Source: Alphaproteobacteria bacterium
Lineage (GTDB): Bacteria; Pseudomonadota; Alphaproteobacteria; Thalassobaculales; Thalassobaculaceae
Direction: 5' to 3'
Length of the DNA: 39,893 nucleotides
Assembly: GCA_024742605.1 (NCBI GenBank)
Contig: JANSYC010000034.1
Coordinates: 1 to 39,893 of the forward strand
A program made the position numbers and the translations under genes. This document shows positions 16,237-24,717 of the stretch, in pieces. A model generated the notes under the pieces. That model worked only from the letters and a program-made list of their open reading frames with translations. It was not told the DNA's origin and did no database searches. Each line of letters begins with the position of its first letter. The stretch's first letter is position 1.

Positions 16237-16842
16237 CTATCCGTGATTCCAGTTGTTCGGATCGTCGCTCTCGCCGGGGGACAGGCCGAGGATGTCGCCT
16301 TCGGTGTTGACCCCCAGGCCGAGAACCGTGCGGTTTGCGTAGGAGAAATAGGCGGTGACCTGATTGATCTCCAGGATCTCGCCGTCGCTCCATCCGGCCG
16401 CTCTCATCGTCTCTATCATATCGTGGGACACGCCCGCGGGGTCGCGGGTCAGTGCTTCGGCATAGCGCAGCGCACTGAGATCCTTGGCGTCGAATTCGGT
16501 GTCTGCGGCCGCCCCTTCAAACGCGTTTCGGATCGCGTTGGCCCGGCCGTCGTCGCCGAGCAATCGGCGCAGGCCCTGGAAGTGATGTTCCACGCAATAG
16601 GCACAGCCGTTCAGCACGCTCACCAGAACGCCGATGGTTTCCAGGAACGCCTTTGGAACCGTATTGGCCGAATGATGCAGGACATACTTGTACAGATGCA
16701 TGTGCCCTTCCATCGAGTGCGGACGGAGCGAATGGGCCATCATGATGTTGTCGACATTTCCACCAGGGCCAACAATGCGGTCGTAGAGAACCTTCAACCG
16801 ACCCTCGGCTTGTTCGTATGGGATGGTCTCTATCCAAGGCAT
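16237..16842 (-). CDS. AhpD-like / carboxymuconolactone decarboxylase family protein
   Basis: A 201-residue all-helical member of the AhpD-like superfamily (peroxidase-related subgroup). The redox motif C-x2-C-x3-H is NGCAYCVEHH, with Cys80, Cys83 and a histidine at 86-87. It starts MPWIETIPYEQAEGRLKVLY. Members act in peroxide reduction or as thiol-disulfide partners; no specific role is shown. The first 26 residues closely match a broken gene fragment at 17719-17802, so a second copy once existed just upstream. Start at ATG 16842. Confidence 0.82.
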   Translation of the reverse strand: MPWIETIPYEQAEGRLKVLYDRIVGPGGNVDNIMMAHSLRPHSMEGHMHLYKYVLHHSANTVPKAFLETIGVLVSVLNGCAYCVEHHFQGLRRLLGDDGRANAIRNAFEGAAADTEFDAKDLSALRYAEALTRDPAGVSHDMIETMRAAGWSDGEILEINQVTAYFSYANRTVLGLGVNTEGDILGLSPGESDDPNNWNHG

Positions 16843-17151
16843 TGGCGGGCACTCTCTCTGTTTTCGAACACGGTAGATGACCTTCAAGGCAAGGTCACTA
16901 AAGCGTATTCCTAAGGTCATTCAGTTGCACTGTCGGCAGAGATTTCTGAGCGGGATCATGACCTGGGCACAGTCACTAGGTTCAGCTTTAGCCCGGTGAG
17001 GGTGAACAGCCCTTGGATCGATTCTTGGTTGTCATCTGGTTGGCGGCTGGCGGAGCTTTGCGAAGCGAGGGGGTTCAGGTAAGTTCATTTTGAAAGAGCG
17101 AGCCGCTCGCAGCTTCATAAACATGCACGAAAACATGGTGTTCGGATTATC
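16843..17151. other. Intergenic stretch before the PAS gene (left flank of island)
   Basis: About 310 bp without a supported gene. It is less GC-rich than its surroundings and contains the near-palindrome GCGAGCCGCTCGC at 17098-17110, just upstream of the PAS gene's GTG. I looked for terminal inverted repeats, target-site duplications or transposase remnants and saw none that I could support. It should contain promoters for both divergent genes. Confidence 0.4.
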
Positions 17152-17694
17152 GTGAACTTGAACCTTCATGATGCGCTCGCTCTCTTGATGCCAGAGACGG
17201 CGCCACGGCTGCTTAAAGATTTCGCGACGGTCTGGCTTGGCAAACGCGGCTCAAGGTCCATGCCCACATTCCAGGATCTCGACCCCTTAGATATGCCTTG
17301 GGCTCTCAACAACATTTTCGTCTTACGGCGCAGGGATGATGGCCTCTTTGCCTACCAACTCGTGGGCGAGGGTATGACGACGCGCATGGGCGGAAGACTC
17401 AAGAACAAGACAGCTTTCGATGTGTTCGAGGATAGTTATGCGGAATGGACCGAGGCACGATGGCAGAAGGCGGCTACCGAACGCTCTGCTTGCTTCGTCC
17501 ATACGCAACACCTAACGGCAGCTGGTATTCCCCTTAACGCGGAGCGGTTGATGTTCCCGCTACAAGGAGATGGCGATCGGGTCGACTCGTTGATTGGTGT
17601 CACTGAGTTTAGTGGGCGGGTGAGCCAGTTGCGCCCGGGGGACGGACACGTGGATTTTCTTGAAATCATCTGGACCCCAGTGGACCAACTTTGA
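17152..17694 (+). CDS. PAS_5-domain protein
   Basis: A 180-residue protein matching the alphaproteobacterial PAS_5 pattern (PF07310). It has a short helix, 'P...LDPLDMPWALNNIFVLRR', then FAYQLVGEGMTTRMGGRLKNK and a closing strand (LMFPLQGDGDRVDSLIGVTEF). There is no output domain, so it would act as a stand-alone sensor or partner protein; ligand unknown. The start is a GTG; a nearby upstream ATG (17135) is out of frame. Its coding sequence uses many A/T-ending codons and looks less GC-rich than its neighbours. It also abuts a truncated AhpD-like gene, which suggests arrival by transfer or rearrangement. Confidence 0.72.
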   Translation: MNLNLHDALALLMPETAPRLLKDFATVWLGKRGSRSMPTFQDLDPLDMPWALNNIFVLRRRDDGLFAYQLVGEGMTTRMGGRLKNKTAFDVFEDSYAEWTEARWQKAATERSACFVHTQHLTAAGIPLNAERLMFPLQGDGDRVDSLIGVTEFSGRVSQLRPGDGHVDFLEIIWTPVDQL

Positions 17695-17718
17695 ATGCCG
17701 TGCCTTGCCAAACCGTCG

Positions 17719-17802
17719 GTTGTTCGCTCCCTTGACCCGGTCGTAGAGCGTCTTCAGTCGGACCTCGGCATCCTCGTAGGGAATGGTCGTGATCCAGGTC
17801 AT
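17719..17802 (-). pseudogene. 5' remnant of a second AhpD-like gene
   Basis: Twenty-eight codons reading MTWITTIPYEDAEVRLKTLY then DRVKGANNR closely match the start of the intact AhpD-like protein at 16237-16842 (MPWIETIPYEQAEGRLKVLY). After NNR, where family members continue 'VDNIM', the similarity stops. The frame then runs into sequence antisense to the end of the PAS gene, finally stopping at 17560. The ATG at 17802 overlaps the stop of the methyltransferase gene upstream (ATGA), so the lost gene had been translationally coupled to it. The remainder, including the Cys-x2-Cys site, is gone from this place. Confidence 0.8.
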
Positions 17803-18800
17803 GGGCGGGCTCCGGGAGAGGCGTCGTGCAGAACGGCATCGAGGTCTGGAAACCCGTAAGTGCCCGGTGCGCGGATCGTAAGGCGATGGGCCAGCTTGGC
17901 GGCCCCCAGCCGCGCTCTGAAACGATGATCCTGTCTCTCGCGTTCGGCAAGGGCCTCCGGAGTGAAGGGACCGCTCAGCCCGGCGGTGCGCGCCAATGCT
18001 TCAAGATCGGCCGGCGCGATCGCCGCCGGCTCGTCCGGTTCCCGGCAGGTCAGCAGAAGCCCGAACTCCATGTCACCGGGGGCTGTGGGCCAGAAACCGG
18101 AGCACTGGATATCGAGCATCCCGAGATCCGCGACACCTGTCATCAGGCGGATCAACGAGACTGGCGTGAAGGTGCTGCAATGGGTGTCGATATAGGCCGC
18201 GCGTGAGGTGGACACCCGGGCTTTCTCAAGCCCGAAGCCGTCCGAATGGTTCGGAAGGCGCGGCAGATCGGCAGGGATGGCGGTCCCGGACCACAGCGGT
18301 TCCGGATCGGCCTGTCGGGCCACGCTGAAATGCTCGAAAACATGGCGGGCGGCGGGCCGGTCCCGGACTTCCAGATAGCCCTCGACCCAGTCGGAAAGCT
18401 CGGTCCGGCGGCGCATCACATCGAAGGTGAACCGCATGTCCGGCACGACCAGAAAGACCGCGCCCGTTGAGGTCAGCAATCTGGAGACCTGCCGGAGCCA
18501 GCCGATCGGGTTCGGCAGATGCTCGAACACATGGGACGCCACGACCAGATCGAACCGGTCGCCCGCATCTGCGATCGGGCTCAGATCGTTGTCTGGAATC
18601 ACGTAACGGATTTGCGGAATTCCGGCCGTGTCGACATCCGGATTTCCGGCATATTTCTCAGCCAACTCGGCGTTTGACGCATGGTCGAGATAGCTGACAT
18701 CTGCGTCCGCCCCGGTCACCATCGGGCGGTCCAAAGGACCGAACTCAAGCACGCGCGTCTGTGCGCTCAGCAGGTTCTGAATGCAGGAGCGGCGATCCAT
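17799..18800 (-). CDS. SAM-dependent methyltransferase
   Basis: A 333-residue class I methyltransferase. The SAM-binding strand and loop are RVLEFGPLDRPM (a variant of the usual GxGxG), followed by VSYLDHAS, and later FDLVVASHVFEHLPNPIGWLRQVSRLL, typical of the Methyltransf_11/23 type. The second half (HVFEHFSVARQADPEPLW onwards) is not recognisable. Such proteins often act on sugars or cell-surface polymers, but no neighbour shows this. It starts 7 bp after the stop of the CusF-like gene, and its stop overlaps the start of the broken AhpD-like gene, so this was a three-gene operon. Confidence 0.75.
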   Translation of the reverse strand: MDRRSCIQNLLSAQTRVLEFGPLDRPMVTGADADVSYLDHASNAELAEKYAGNPDVDTAGIPQIRYVIPDNDLSPIADAGDRFDLVVASHVFEHLPNPIGWLRQVSRLLTSTGAVFLVVPDMRFTFDVMRRRTELSDWVEGYLEVRDRPAARHVFEHFSVARQADPEPLWSGTAIPADLPRLPNHSDGFGLEKARVSTSRAAYIDTHCSTFTPVSLIRLMTGVADLGMLDIQCSGFWPTAPGDMEFGLLLTCREPDEPAAIAPADLEALARTAGLSGPFTPEALAERERQDHRFRARLGAAKLAHRLTIRAPGTYGFPDLDAVLHDASPGARP

Positions 18801-18807
18801 AACCGAA

Positions 18808-19140
18808 TTAGGACCCGGAATTCGACGAAATCTCGGTGATCACCATATCGTGGCCACGCAGCTTGAAAGTGACCGCCTGACCTTCCTTCAGGTCTTCAAG
18901 CAGCTTCGGATCCGCAACAGTGAAGCCCATCACCATCGCGTCCATCATGTCCCCTATCGGTTCATGATCGATGACCACCTGATCACGGTCCGGCAGCACC
19001 GCCACGATCGTGCCCTCGCCCTCCATCGCCATCATCTGGGCGACCGGACGGGAATCGGTGGACTGGTCTGCTGCTGACGCCGACAGGTGGACCCCGTTGG
19101 CGGCCAGCACAATACAAGCAACGCGAATGACCTGGTTCAT
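18808..19140 (-). CDS. Periplasmic CusF-like copper-binding protein
   Basis: A 110-residue protein with a signal peptide (VIRVACIVLAANGVHLSASA-A, cut near residue 23) and a small beta-barrel like CusF: GEGTIVAVLPDRDQVVIDHEPIG, then MDAMVMGFTVADPKLLEDLKEGQAVTFKLRG. The methionines of MDAMVMGF and the histidine of IDHEPI occupy the places of the copper ligands in CusF, although the tryptophan that caps copper in E. coli CusF is absent. It probably binds Cu(I)/Ag(I) in the periplasm. No CusCBA efflux genes or CopA are next to it. GGAGAA precedes the ATG at 19140. Confidence 0.75.
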   Translation of the reverse strand: MNQVIRVACIVLAANGVHLSASAADQSTDSRPVAQMMAMEGEGTIVAVLPDRDQVVIDHEPIGDMMDAMVMGFTVADPKLLEDLKEGQAVTFKLRGHDMVITEISSNSGS

Positions 19141-19213
19141 GGCTTCTCCAAGCGATCTGGTGGCTCATCAGCCTCTATCCTACCGGTCATCGCCCCGACG
19201 CCAAAGCGGTCCT

Positions 19214-20248
19214 TCAGCCCAGGGGCATCGGCCACGTGTCGCCGAGGCGATAGCCGTCGGGCCAGGGGTCGGCTGGGTCCAGCATGTGCTGATGGACGCC
19301 GGTGATCCAAGCGCGGCCCGCGATACTGGGGATGATCGCGGGGTGTCCGAGGATGGTGGTTGCCTGTTCGATGCGACCCTCGAAAAGGCTGTCGATGATC
19401 GACTCCGCGATCAGCGTTTGCCCTGGCTTCATCTGGCCGCGGGCATGCAGGACGGCCATGCGGGCGCTGAGCCCGGTACCGGTGGGAGATCGATCCACCT
19501 TGCCCGGCTTGACCACGACCGCATTGCGCCCGATCTGTCGGCCGTCGCGGGTCTCGATGGGAAGAGCGAACTGGCAGAACGAGACATGGTTCCAGTCCGG
19601 ATTCTCCGGATGGACAAAACCCACCTGTTCGGTTGCCGCGCTTGAGATCCTGTCTCCCAGTTCGGCAAGATCCTTTGCTTCGTCCGGCCGAAGCGCGAAC
19701 CCGAGTGCCTTGGCGTCGACGATCACGAAACTGTCCCCGCCATAGGCGGTATCGGCCGTCAGGGTTCCAAACCCGGTGATTTCAAGGCGCACGCCCAGTC
19801 GGTCGGCGAAGGACGGCACATTCCGGACCGTGATCCGTTCGGCCTTGCCGTCTCGGCAGTCGGCACGGACCGACACCAGCCCGCCCGGCGCCTCCAGGTC
19901 GAACTCGGTGACCGGCTCAATCATCGGGACAATCCCACTGTCCAGCAGCACCGTCGCCACGCAGATCGAATTGGACCCCGACATCGGCGGGGTATCCGCC
20001 GGCTCCATGATGATGAAGCCCATTGCGGCGCGGGGATCTTTCGGCGGAACCAGCAGGTTCACGTGCCGGAACACGCCGCCGCGCGGTTCGTTCAGGACGA
20101 AATTGCGCAGGGTCTGGTCCTGCGCGATCCACCGGGACTGCTCCCAAAGCGTGGCCCCGGGTGGGGGCGCCACGCCGCCGACGATGACGTCGCCGACCTC
20201 ACCCTCGGCATGACAGCTGACGACATGAATGGTCTTCGTCGTGCGCAT
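19214..20248 (-). CDS. Proline racemase-family protein (hydroxyproline dehydratase/epimerase-like)
   Basis: A 344-residue member of the proline racemase superfamily. The family needs two catalytic residues on opposite faces of the substrate. Here the first site reads [10 protein letters not shown] (Ser90 in place of Cys) and the second DRSPTGTG (Thr256 in place of Cys). Cys/Cys enzymes are racemases or epimerases, and Thr at the second site is known from trans-3-hydroxy-L-proline dehydratases. The Ser/Thr pair here makes racemase activity unlikely. The ATG at 20248 has GAGGA upstream. It lies 35 bp downstream of a DMT transporter on the same strand, suggesting uptake or export of its substrate or product. 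Confidence 0.8.
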   Translation of the reverse strand: MRTTKTIHVVSCHAEGEVGDVIVGGVAPPPGATLWEQSRWIAQDQTLRNFVLNEPRGGVFRHVNLLVPPKDPRAAMGFIIMEPADTPPMSGSNSICVATVLLDSGIVPMIEPVTEFDLEAPGGLVSVRADCRDGKAERITVRNVPSFADRLGVRLEITGFGTLTADTAYGGDSFVIVDAKALGFALRPDEAKDLAELGDRISSAATEQVGFVHPENPDWNHVSFCQFALPIETRDGRQIGRNAVVVKPGKVDRSPTGTGLSARMAVLHARGQMKPGQTLIAESIIDSLFEGRIEQATTILGHPAIIPSIAGRAWITGVHQHMLDPADPWPDGYRLGDTWPMPLG

Positions 20249-20283
20249 GCAGTCCTCACTCTTTCCGAACAACCGCTCTCGAT

Positions 20284-21261
20284 CTAGGGCGCCTCGCCTC
20301 CGTGCGGCTTGACGGTCACCGTCTTCCTCTTGGCGTTCCGGTGCGCGGTGTAGAGCGTGCTGCCGACGATCACAGCTGCGCCGATCAACGTATACTCGGT
20401 CGGAATCTCTCCGAAATACCAGATCCCGATCAGAGTCGCGAACAGCAATCTACCGTACTCGAAGGGGGCGATCGCCGAGGCTTCCCCCGCTTTGTAGGCC
20501 TGGATGTTGGCCCATTGCCCGCCCGACATCAGCACACCGATGACCACAAGCAGGCCCAGATCCTCCAGCGTCGGTGTCACCCAGTACCAGATCGCGAACG
20601 GGGCGAAGGCGATCGCCAGGAAGACCGACTGATAGGCCATGATCGTCGTCGGCTTCTCGGTCTGCGACAGCAGGCGCAGCACGACCATGATGCAGGCGAC
20701 GAAGAAGGCCGAGAGCAATGCCATAAGCGCGTATTCGTTCATCCCTTCCGGCGAGGGCCGCAGGACGATCAGCACGCCGATCAGCCCGACGATGGTTGCG
20801 GTCCAGCGGCGCCAACCGACGATCTCGTGCAGAATGAAGACCGCCAGAATGGTGGTGAACAGGGTGCGGGCGAAGCCGATCGCCGTAACCTCGGCCAGCG
20901 GCAGATAGACCACCGCGGTAAATCCGGTGGTCATGGCGACCGTCGACAGACAGATTCGCAGGATATGCAGCTTCAGCCGCTTGGTCCGGAAGATCGACGG
21001 AAACCCTTTGGCGATCGCGGGCGAGATCACGACCATCACCATCATCTGACGGATGAACAGAATCTCGACCACCGGCAGATGTTTGCCGACATGTTTGATC
21101 ATCGAGGCCATTATGACCAAGATCAGGGTCGATCCGACCAGCCAGGCCGATCCGCGCAGGTTTCCCGGCAAAGCCTCCCACCGCAGCCAAAGCGCGTCCA
21201 GGCGTGCCTTTAAGGGACGTTTTGGACCGGCTTTTGGGGCCGGGGGGCTGTCTTGGGACAT
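20284..21261 (-). CDS. DMT-superfamily transporter (EamA family)
   Basis: A 325-residue inner-membrane protein with an N-terminal basic cytoplasmic leader of about 35 residues, then ten hydrophobic segments in two EamA repeats ([74 protein letters not shown]). Substrate unknown. It is the first gene of a probable two-gene operon with the proline-racemase-family enzyme. It is divergent from the SDR gene across about 98 bp. Confidence 0.85.
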   Translation of the reverse strand: MSQDSPPAPKAGPKRPLKARLDALWLRWEALPGNLRGSAWLVGSTLILVIMASMIKHVGKHLPVVEILFIRQMMVMVVISPAIAKGFPSIFRTKRLKLHILRICLSTVAMTTGFTAVVYLPLAEVTAIGFARTLFTTILAVFILHEIVGWRRWTATIVGLIGVLIVLRPSPEGMNEYALMALLSAFFVACIMVVLRLLSQTEKPTTIMAYQSVFLAIAFAPFAIWYWVTPTLEDLGLLVVIGVLMSGGQWANIQAYKAGEASAIAPFEYGRLLFATLIGIWYFGEIPTEYTLIGAAVIVGSTLYTAHRNAKRKTVTVKPHGGEAP

Positions 21262-21359
21262 GCGGTGAAGCCAGGATAAGGTTGGACTGCAGTATCAAGG
21301 GTTTCTAACAGGGCGTCCATGGCCGCAAGGCCGCAAGGAAGCCTTTCCAGGGAGAAGTG

Positions 21360-22148
21360 ATGATGACTGAAAGCAGCGGCGCCACATGGGCGCGCGATCT
21401 CAACGGGCAGGTGACCTGGGTTACCGGCGCCGGCACCGGGATCGGAGAGGCGGCCGCCGAGGCCCTGGCGCGTGCCGGCATGACTGTCATTCTGTCCGGG
21501 CGTCGGCCGAAGCCCCTGGAAGCTCTGGCGACCCGGCTGACGGCTGCTGGTCTCAAGGTCGAGACGCGTCCGGTCGATGTCGTGGATCGGGCAGCAATGC
21601 TGAAGGCCGGTCAGGATATCGCGACGGCCCACGGCCGGATCGACCTTCTGTTCGGAAATGCCGGCATCAATCTGACCCCGCGCAACTGGAAGGATGTGAC
21701 CGATGATCCGGCAGTTCTGGAGGAATGGGAGCAGGTGCTCGATATCAATGTGAAAGGCGTGTGGAACGGGATCGCCGCCGTCCTGCCGGCCATGCGCGCC
21801 CAGGGCGACGGTCTGATCGTGACCACGTCCTCGATGGCGGGGGTGAACTATTCCAAGGTCGCGGGTGTGCCCTACGGCGCCTCAAAGCATGCGGTCATGT
21901 CGCTGAGCGCGCATGTGAATACCGAGGAAGGCAATAACGGGATCCGCGCCACGGCGATCTGTCCGGGTGAGGTGGCGACCCCGATCCTGGAACGGCGTCC
22001 GGTACCAGTGCCCGCCGAGGACATCGCACGGCTGATCCAGCCGTGGGATATCGCCGAAGTGCTGCTGCTGCTGGCCCGGATGCCGGCGCGGACCCGCCTC
22101 AACGAGATCCTGGTGACGCCGACCTACACCCGGGCGGCGTTTCAATAG
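21360..22148 (+). CDS. Short-chain dehydrogenase/reductase
   Basis: A classical SDR of 262 residues. The NAD(P) motif is WVTGAGTGIGEAAAEAL, the NAG motif is LLFGNAGINL, the catalytic serine lies in TTSSMAGVNYSK and the Tyr-x3-Lys pair is YGASK. It oxidises or reduces an unknown alcohol or ketone. The first of two adjacent ATGs (21360, 21363) is chosen; GGGAGAAG immediately upstream serves either. It converges with crtC, the left end of the photosynthesis cluster, and I see no evidence that it belongs to that pathway. Confidence 0.85.
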   Translation: MMTESSGATWARDLNGQVTWVTGAGTGIGEAAAEALARAGMTVILSGRRPKPLEALATRLTAAGLKVETRPVDVVDRAAMLKAGQDIATAHGRIDLLFGNAGINLTPRNWKDVTDDPAVLEEWEQVLDINVKGVWNGIAAVLPAMRAQGDGLIVTTSSMAGVNYSKVAGVPYGASKHAVMSLSAHVNTEEGNNGIRATAICPGEVATPILERRPVPVPAEDIARLIQPWDIAEVLLLLARMPARTRLNEILVTPTYTRAAFQ

Positions 22149-22163
22149 GCACACGCGCGAGCG

Positions 22164-23108
22164 TCAGGCACGTCGCGGCATCCGGAAGGGCAGCATCAGC
22201 TTGACGATCGGCAGGCGGAATCGGTCGAGGTCGAGGGTCTCGTGCACGGCTTCGACCCGTTCGCCGTACAGCCGGCTGTCCAGCACGGACCGGGCGTAGA
22301 ACGGCGCGTCTTCCAGGGTCTGCCGGACGGTGACTCCGTCGGTCGTATCCGCTTGCGTCCGGCGGGCCACGCGCCAGAACGTGCCGGGCAGGGCGACGCG
22401 AGGCGGCGGTGTCAGTTCTTCAAGGCTGCCGTCTCGGTCAAAGCGCAGGGCGAGGGCCTGTTTGCTGCCGTCGCGCCGGTGCATGTCATAGAGAATGGTG
22501 GCCCGCCGGCCGGTCGTGCCGGGTTCTACCTGGGTGGCCCGCGCCCAGTCCCACCGCTCGAATCCGTCTTCCAGCGGTTCTGCTCCCCAATTGCTGTCAA
22601 GGTAGCCGTTGCCCTGCCAGCTCAAGGACGGCGAATCGAGATCGACCGAGACGCGGCAGAGCGGGGCAATCGGCCGCCAGTGATGGCGCCCGGTCCCATC
22701 AAGCTGAAAACTGCGGGGGTTCAGCGCATCGGTGTCGACCCGGATGGTGCCCCTTATGCGGCTGAGATGCGGGACCGCCAGTTCGTCCAGATGAAGCGTC
22801 AGCCCGTCGCGCTCCCAGACCATGCGGCTGGGCCCGACGCGAAATTCGGTCGCACTCCGGTCGAGGGCGCCGCGCCCGCGCTCGGTCATCGACCAGCGAT
22901 GGCCACGCTCCCCGTAGAGCGCCACATTGATGGCCACATGATTCTCGGGCTCCGTGCGGCCCGACCAGTGATAGTAGGGTGAGAAGACGCTGCCGACGAA
23001 GGCGATGATGGTCAGCCCGTGACGCCCGTCGGCGCTCAGCGCGTCCAGATACCACCACGCGTAGCCGCCCGCCGGAACGGATTGCGCGAAGTTTGGTGCC
23101 CCGTCCAT
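22164..23108 (-). CDS. crtC: Hydroxyneurosporene synthase / carotenoid 1,2-hydratase
   Basis: A 314-residue CrtC. Recognisable features are GGYAWWYLDALSADGRHGLTIIAFVGSVFSPYYHW near the start, NVALYGERGHRWSMTERG, the central GNGYLDSNWGAEPLEDGFERWDWARA and the C-terminal 'FYARSVLDSRLYGE'. The enzyme adds water to the end C1-C2 double bond of neurosporene or lycopene, the first step towards spheroidene or spirilloxanthin. It overlaps the 3' end of crtD by 73 bp in another frame and should be translationally coupled. Expression is probably controlled from the operator region upstream of crtD. Confidence 0.93.
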   Translation of the reverse strand: MDGAPNFAQSVPAGGYAWWYLDALSADGRHGLTIIAFVGSVFSPYYHWSGRTEPENHVAINVALYGERGHRWSMTERGRGALDRSATEFRVGPSRMVWERDGLTLHLDELAVPHLSRIRGTIRVDTDALNPRSFQLDGTGRHHWRPIAPLCRVSVDLDSPSLSWQGNGYLDSNWGAEPLEDGFERWDWARATQVEPGTTGRRATILYDMHRRDGSKQALALRFDRDGSLEELTPPPRVALPGTFWRVARRTQADTTDGVTVRQTLEDAPFYARSVLDSRLYGERVEAVHETLDLDRFRLPIVKLMLPFRMPRRA

Positions 23109-24634
23109 ATGCCCCGCTCCATAATACGGTCTGAAAGAATGGCGTCCGCCGCCTGTTTGCCGGACAGGGCCGCCATCGGAATTCCCGGTCCCGGATGCAC
23201 GCTGCCGCCTGCGAGGTAAAGACCCGGCAGGCGTGTCCGGCTGCCCGCGCGGTTGAAGGAGGCCCGCCAACCGTGGGAGGCAGGGCCGTAGAGCGCACCA
23301 CCGGAGGCCGGAAACAGGGCCTCGAAATCCGCCGGTGTCGTCCGCACCGTGGCGGAATCCGCGTGCTCCACCGAAAGCCCGCAGCGTTCCAGAAGTCGGA
23401 AGCTGGCGGCCTCGTAGGCGCGCAGCTCGTCGTGTCCGAAATGGTGCGTGTCGCCGATGGCCGGTGCGTTTGCCAGACAGAACAGACGCTCCGGCCCGTC
23501 TGGAACCGCGCTTTCAGCCGATGCTCCGCGGTCCTGCGCGCAGATATAGACGGTCGGTGCCCGCGGCAATCGTCCGGCCGAAAAAATGTCGCTGAACTCG
23601 TCCTGATACGTGTCGCAGAAGAAGACGGTGTGGCGGAGCAACGGGAATCCGACCGGCCGCGCGACCATCGACCAGGTCACGGCCGACAGGGACCGGTCGC
23701 CGGGTGCTGTCCCAGGGGTTGCGCGCGCCGCCGGGCCGCCGAACAGACCGTTCGCCAGGGCCGAGACATCGCTGTTCGAGACCACTGCGGCCGCGGTGAT
23801 GGTGTCACCCGATGCCAGTTTCACACCGGACACCCGGCCGTCCTCGGCAAGGATTTCGGAGACGTCCGCATTGTAGGTGATCTCGACGCCATGCGATTGG
23901 GCGAGGTCCGCCAAGGCGCGGGCGATCCGATGCATCCCGCCCTCAACGAGCCAGACCCCCTCGCGCTCCACATGGGCCACCAGCATGAGCGTCGCAGGCG
24001 CCTTGAACGGAGAGGAGCCGCAATAGGTCGAATAGCGCGCGAACAGCTGGCGCAGGCGCGGGTCGGTGAACTGCTTGCCGAGAGAGGCCCACAAGGTGCT
24101 GAACGGATCGATTCCCATCAGCCCGGATACGCCCGCCCGTTGGACCATCTCGACCGGGCTGGGGCGCGCGCCCTTGATGAAGGCGTCTTCCAGCGTCCGA
24201 TAGACCGAGGCGGAGCGCGCGCAGAATGCCGCATATCGCTCGCCTTCAGCAGGGGAGGCGAAGTCCGCAATGGCCCGGACGGTGCGATCCATGTCCGCGA
24301 ACAGATCGAGACGGCTGCCGTCCGACCAGGCGTGGCGGGCCAGGATCTCGGCCGGGGTCAGGGCCACGTGGTCGGAGAGAGAGGCACCGGCCGCCGTGAA
24401 CAGATCCTCGAACACCCACCGCATTGTCATAACCGTGGGGCCGGCATCGATGCGGGCTTCGCCGACCGCGACCTCCCGCATCTTTCCGCCCGGCGCGGCG
24501 GCCCGCTCCAGAATCCGAACCGGAAGGCCTTTCGCCGCAAGTCTCACCGCCGTCGAAAGCCCTGCGATTCCGGCTCCGATGACCACCACCGGCGGGAGTG
24601 TTCTGGAGGTGTTGGGGCCGGAGCCGACGTGCAT
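23036..24634 (-). CDS. crtD: 1-hydroxycarotenoid 3,4-desaturase (CrtD)
   Basis: A 532-residue FAD-dependent carotenoid desaturase of the CrtI/CrtD family. The N-terminal dinucleotide fold is VVVIGAGIAGLSTAVRLAAKG with ILERAAAPGGKMRE; the C-terminal FAD motif is LYLAGGSVHPGPGIPMAALSGKQAA. CrtD introduces the 3,4 double bond after CrtC hydration. Its pairing with crtC identifies it as CrtD rather than phytoene desaturase CrtI. A GGAGG lies 8 nt before the ATG at 24634. The protein carries about 30 residues beyond the usual C-terminal motif, encoded in the region shared with crtC. It is divergent from crtE across the operator region. Confidence 0.93.
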   Translation of the reverse strand: MHVGSGPNTSRTLPPVVVIGAGIAGLSTAVRLAAKGLPVRILERAAAPGGKMREVAVGEARIDAGPTVMTMRWVFEDLFTAAGASLSDHVALTPAEILARHAWSDGSRLDLFADMDRTVRAIADFASPAEGERYAAFCARSASVYRTLEDAFIKGARPSPVEMVQRAGVSGLMGIDPFSTLWASLGKQFTDPRLRQLFARYSTYCGSSPFKAPATLMLVAHVEREGVWLVEGGMHRIARALADLAQSHGVEITYNADVSEILAEDGRVSGVKLASGDTITAAAVVSNSDVSALANGLFGGPAARATPGTAPGDRSLSAVTWSMVARPVGFPLLRHTVFFCDTYQDEFSDIFSAGRLPRAPTVYICAQDRGASAESAVPDGPERLFCLANAPAIGDTHHFGHDELRAYEAASFRLLERCGLSVEHADSATVRTTPADFEALFPASGGALYGPASHGWRASFNRAGSRTRLPGLYLAGGSVHPGPGIPMAALSGKQAADAILSDRIMERGIWTGHQTSRNPFRRAATRGGIWTR

Positions 24635-24691
24635 GTGCGATGCCTCCGCTTTGGGCCTGCGCTATCGCCCGTTGCGTTTCGAGAAAGAGAG

Positions 24692-24709
24692 TGTCTATAA
24701 TTTCTGACA
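24692..24709. promoter_or_regulatory. PpsR/CrtJ-type operator, site 1 (crtD/crtE)
   Basis: TGTCTATAATTTCTGACA fits TGT-N12-ACA, with TGTC and GACA as perfect inverted arms. This is the recognised binding pattern of the oxygen- and light-responsive repressor PpsR/CrtJ in purple bacteria. Confidence 0.85.
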
Positions 24710-24717
24710 CAATGAAG

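Noticed and set aside
16920-17150. Possible insertion-sequence ends flanking the PAS gene
   Set aside because: I saw no matching terminal inverted repeats or target duplication; the phrase GGAGCTTTGCGAAGCGAGG looks IS-like but has no partner copy on the other side.
17560-17718. Rest of the 80-codon minus-strand frame after the AhpD-like remnant
   Set aside because: Beyond codon 28 it is antisense to the end of the PAS gene and loses family similarity; not treated as a true protein extension.
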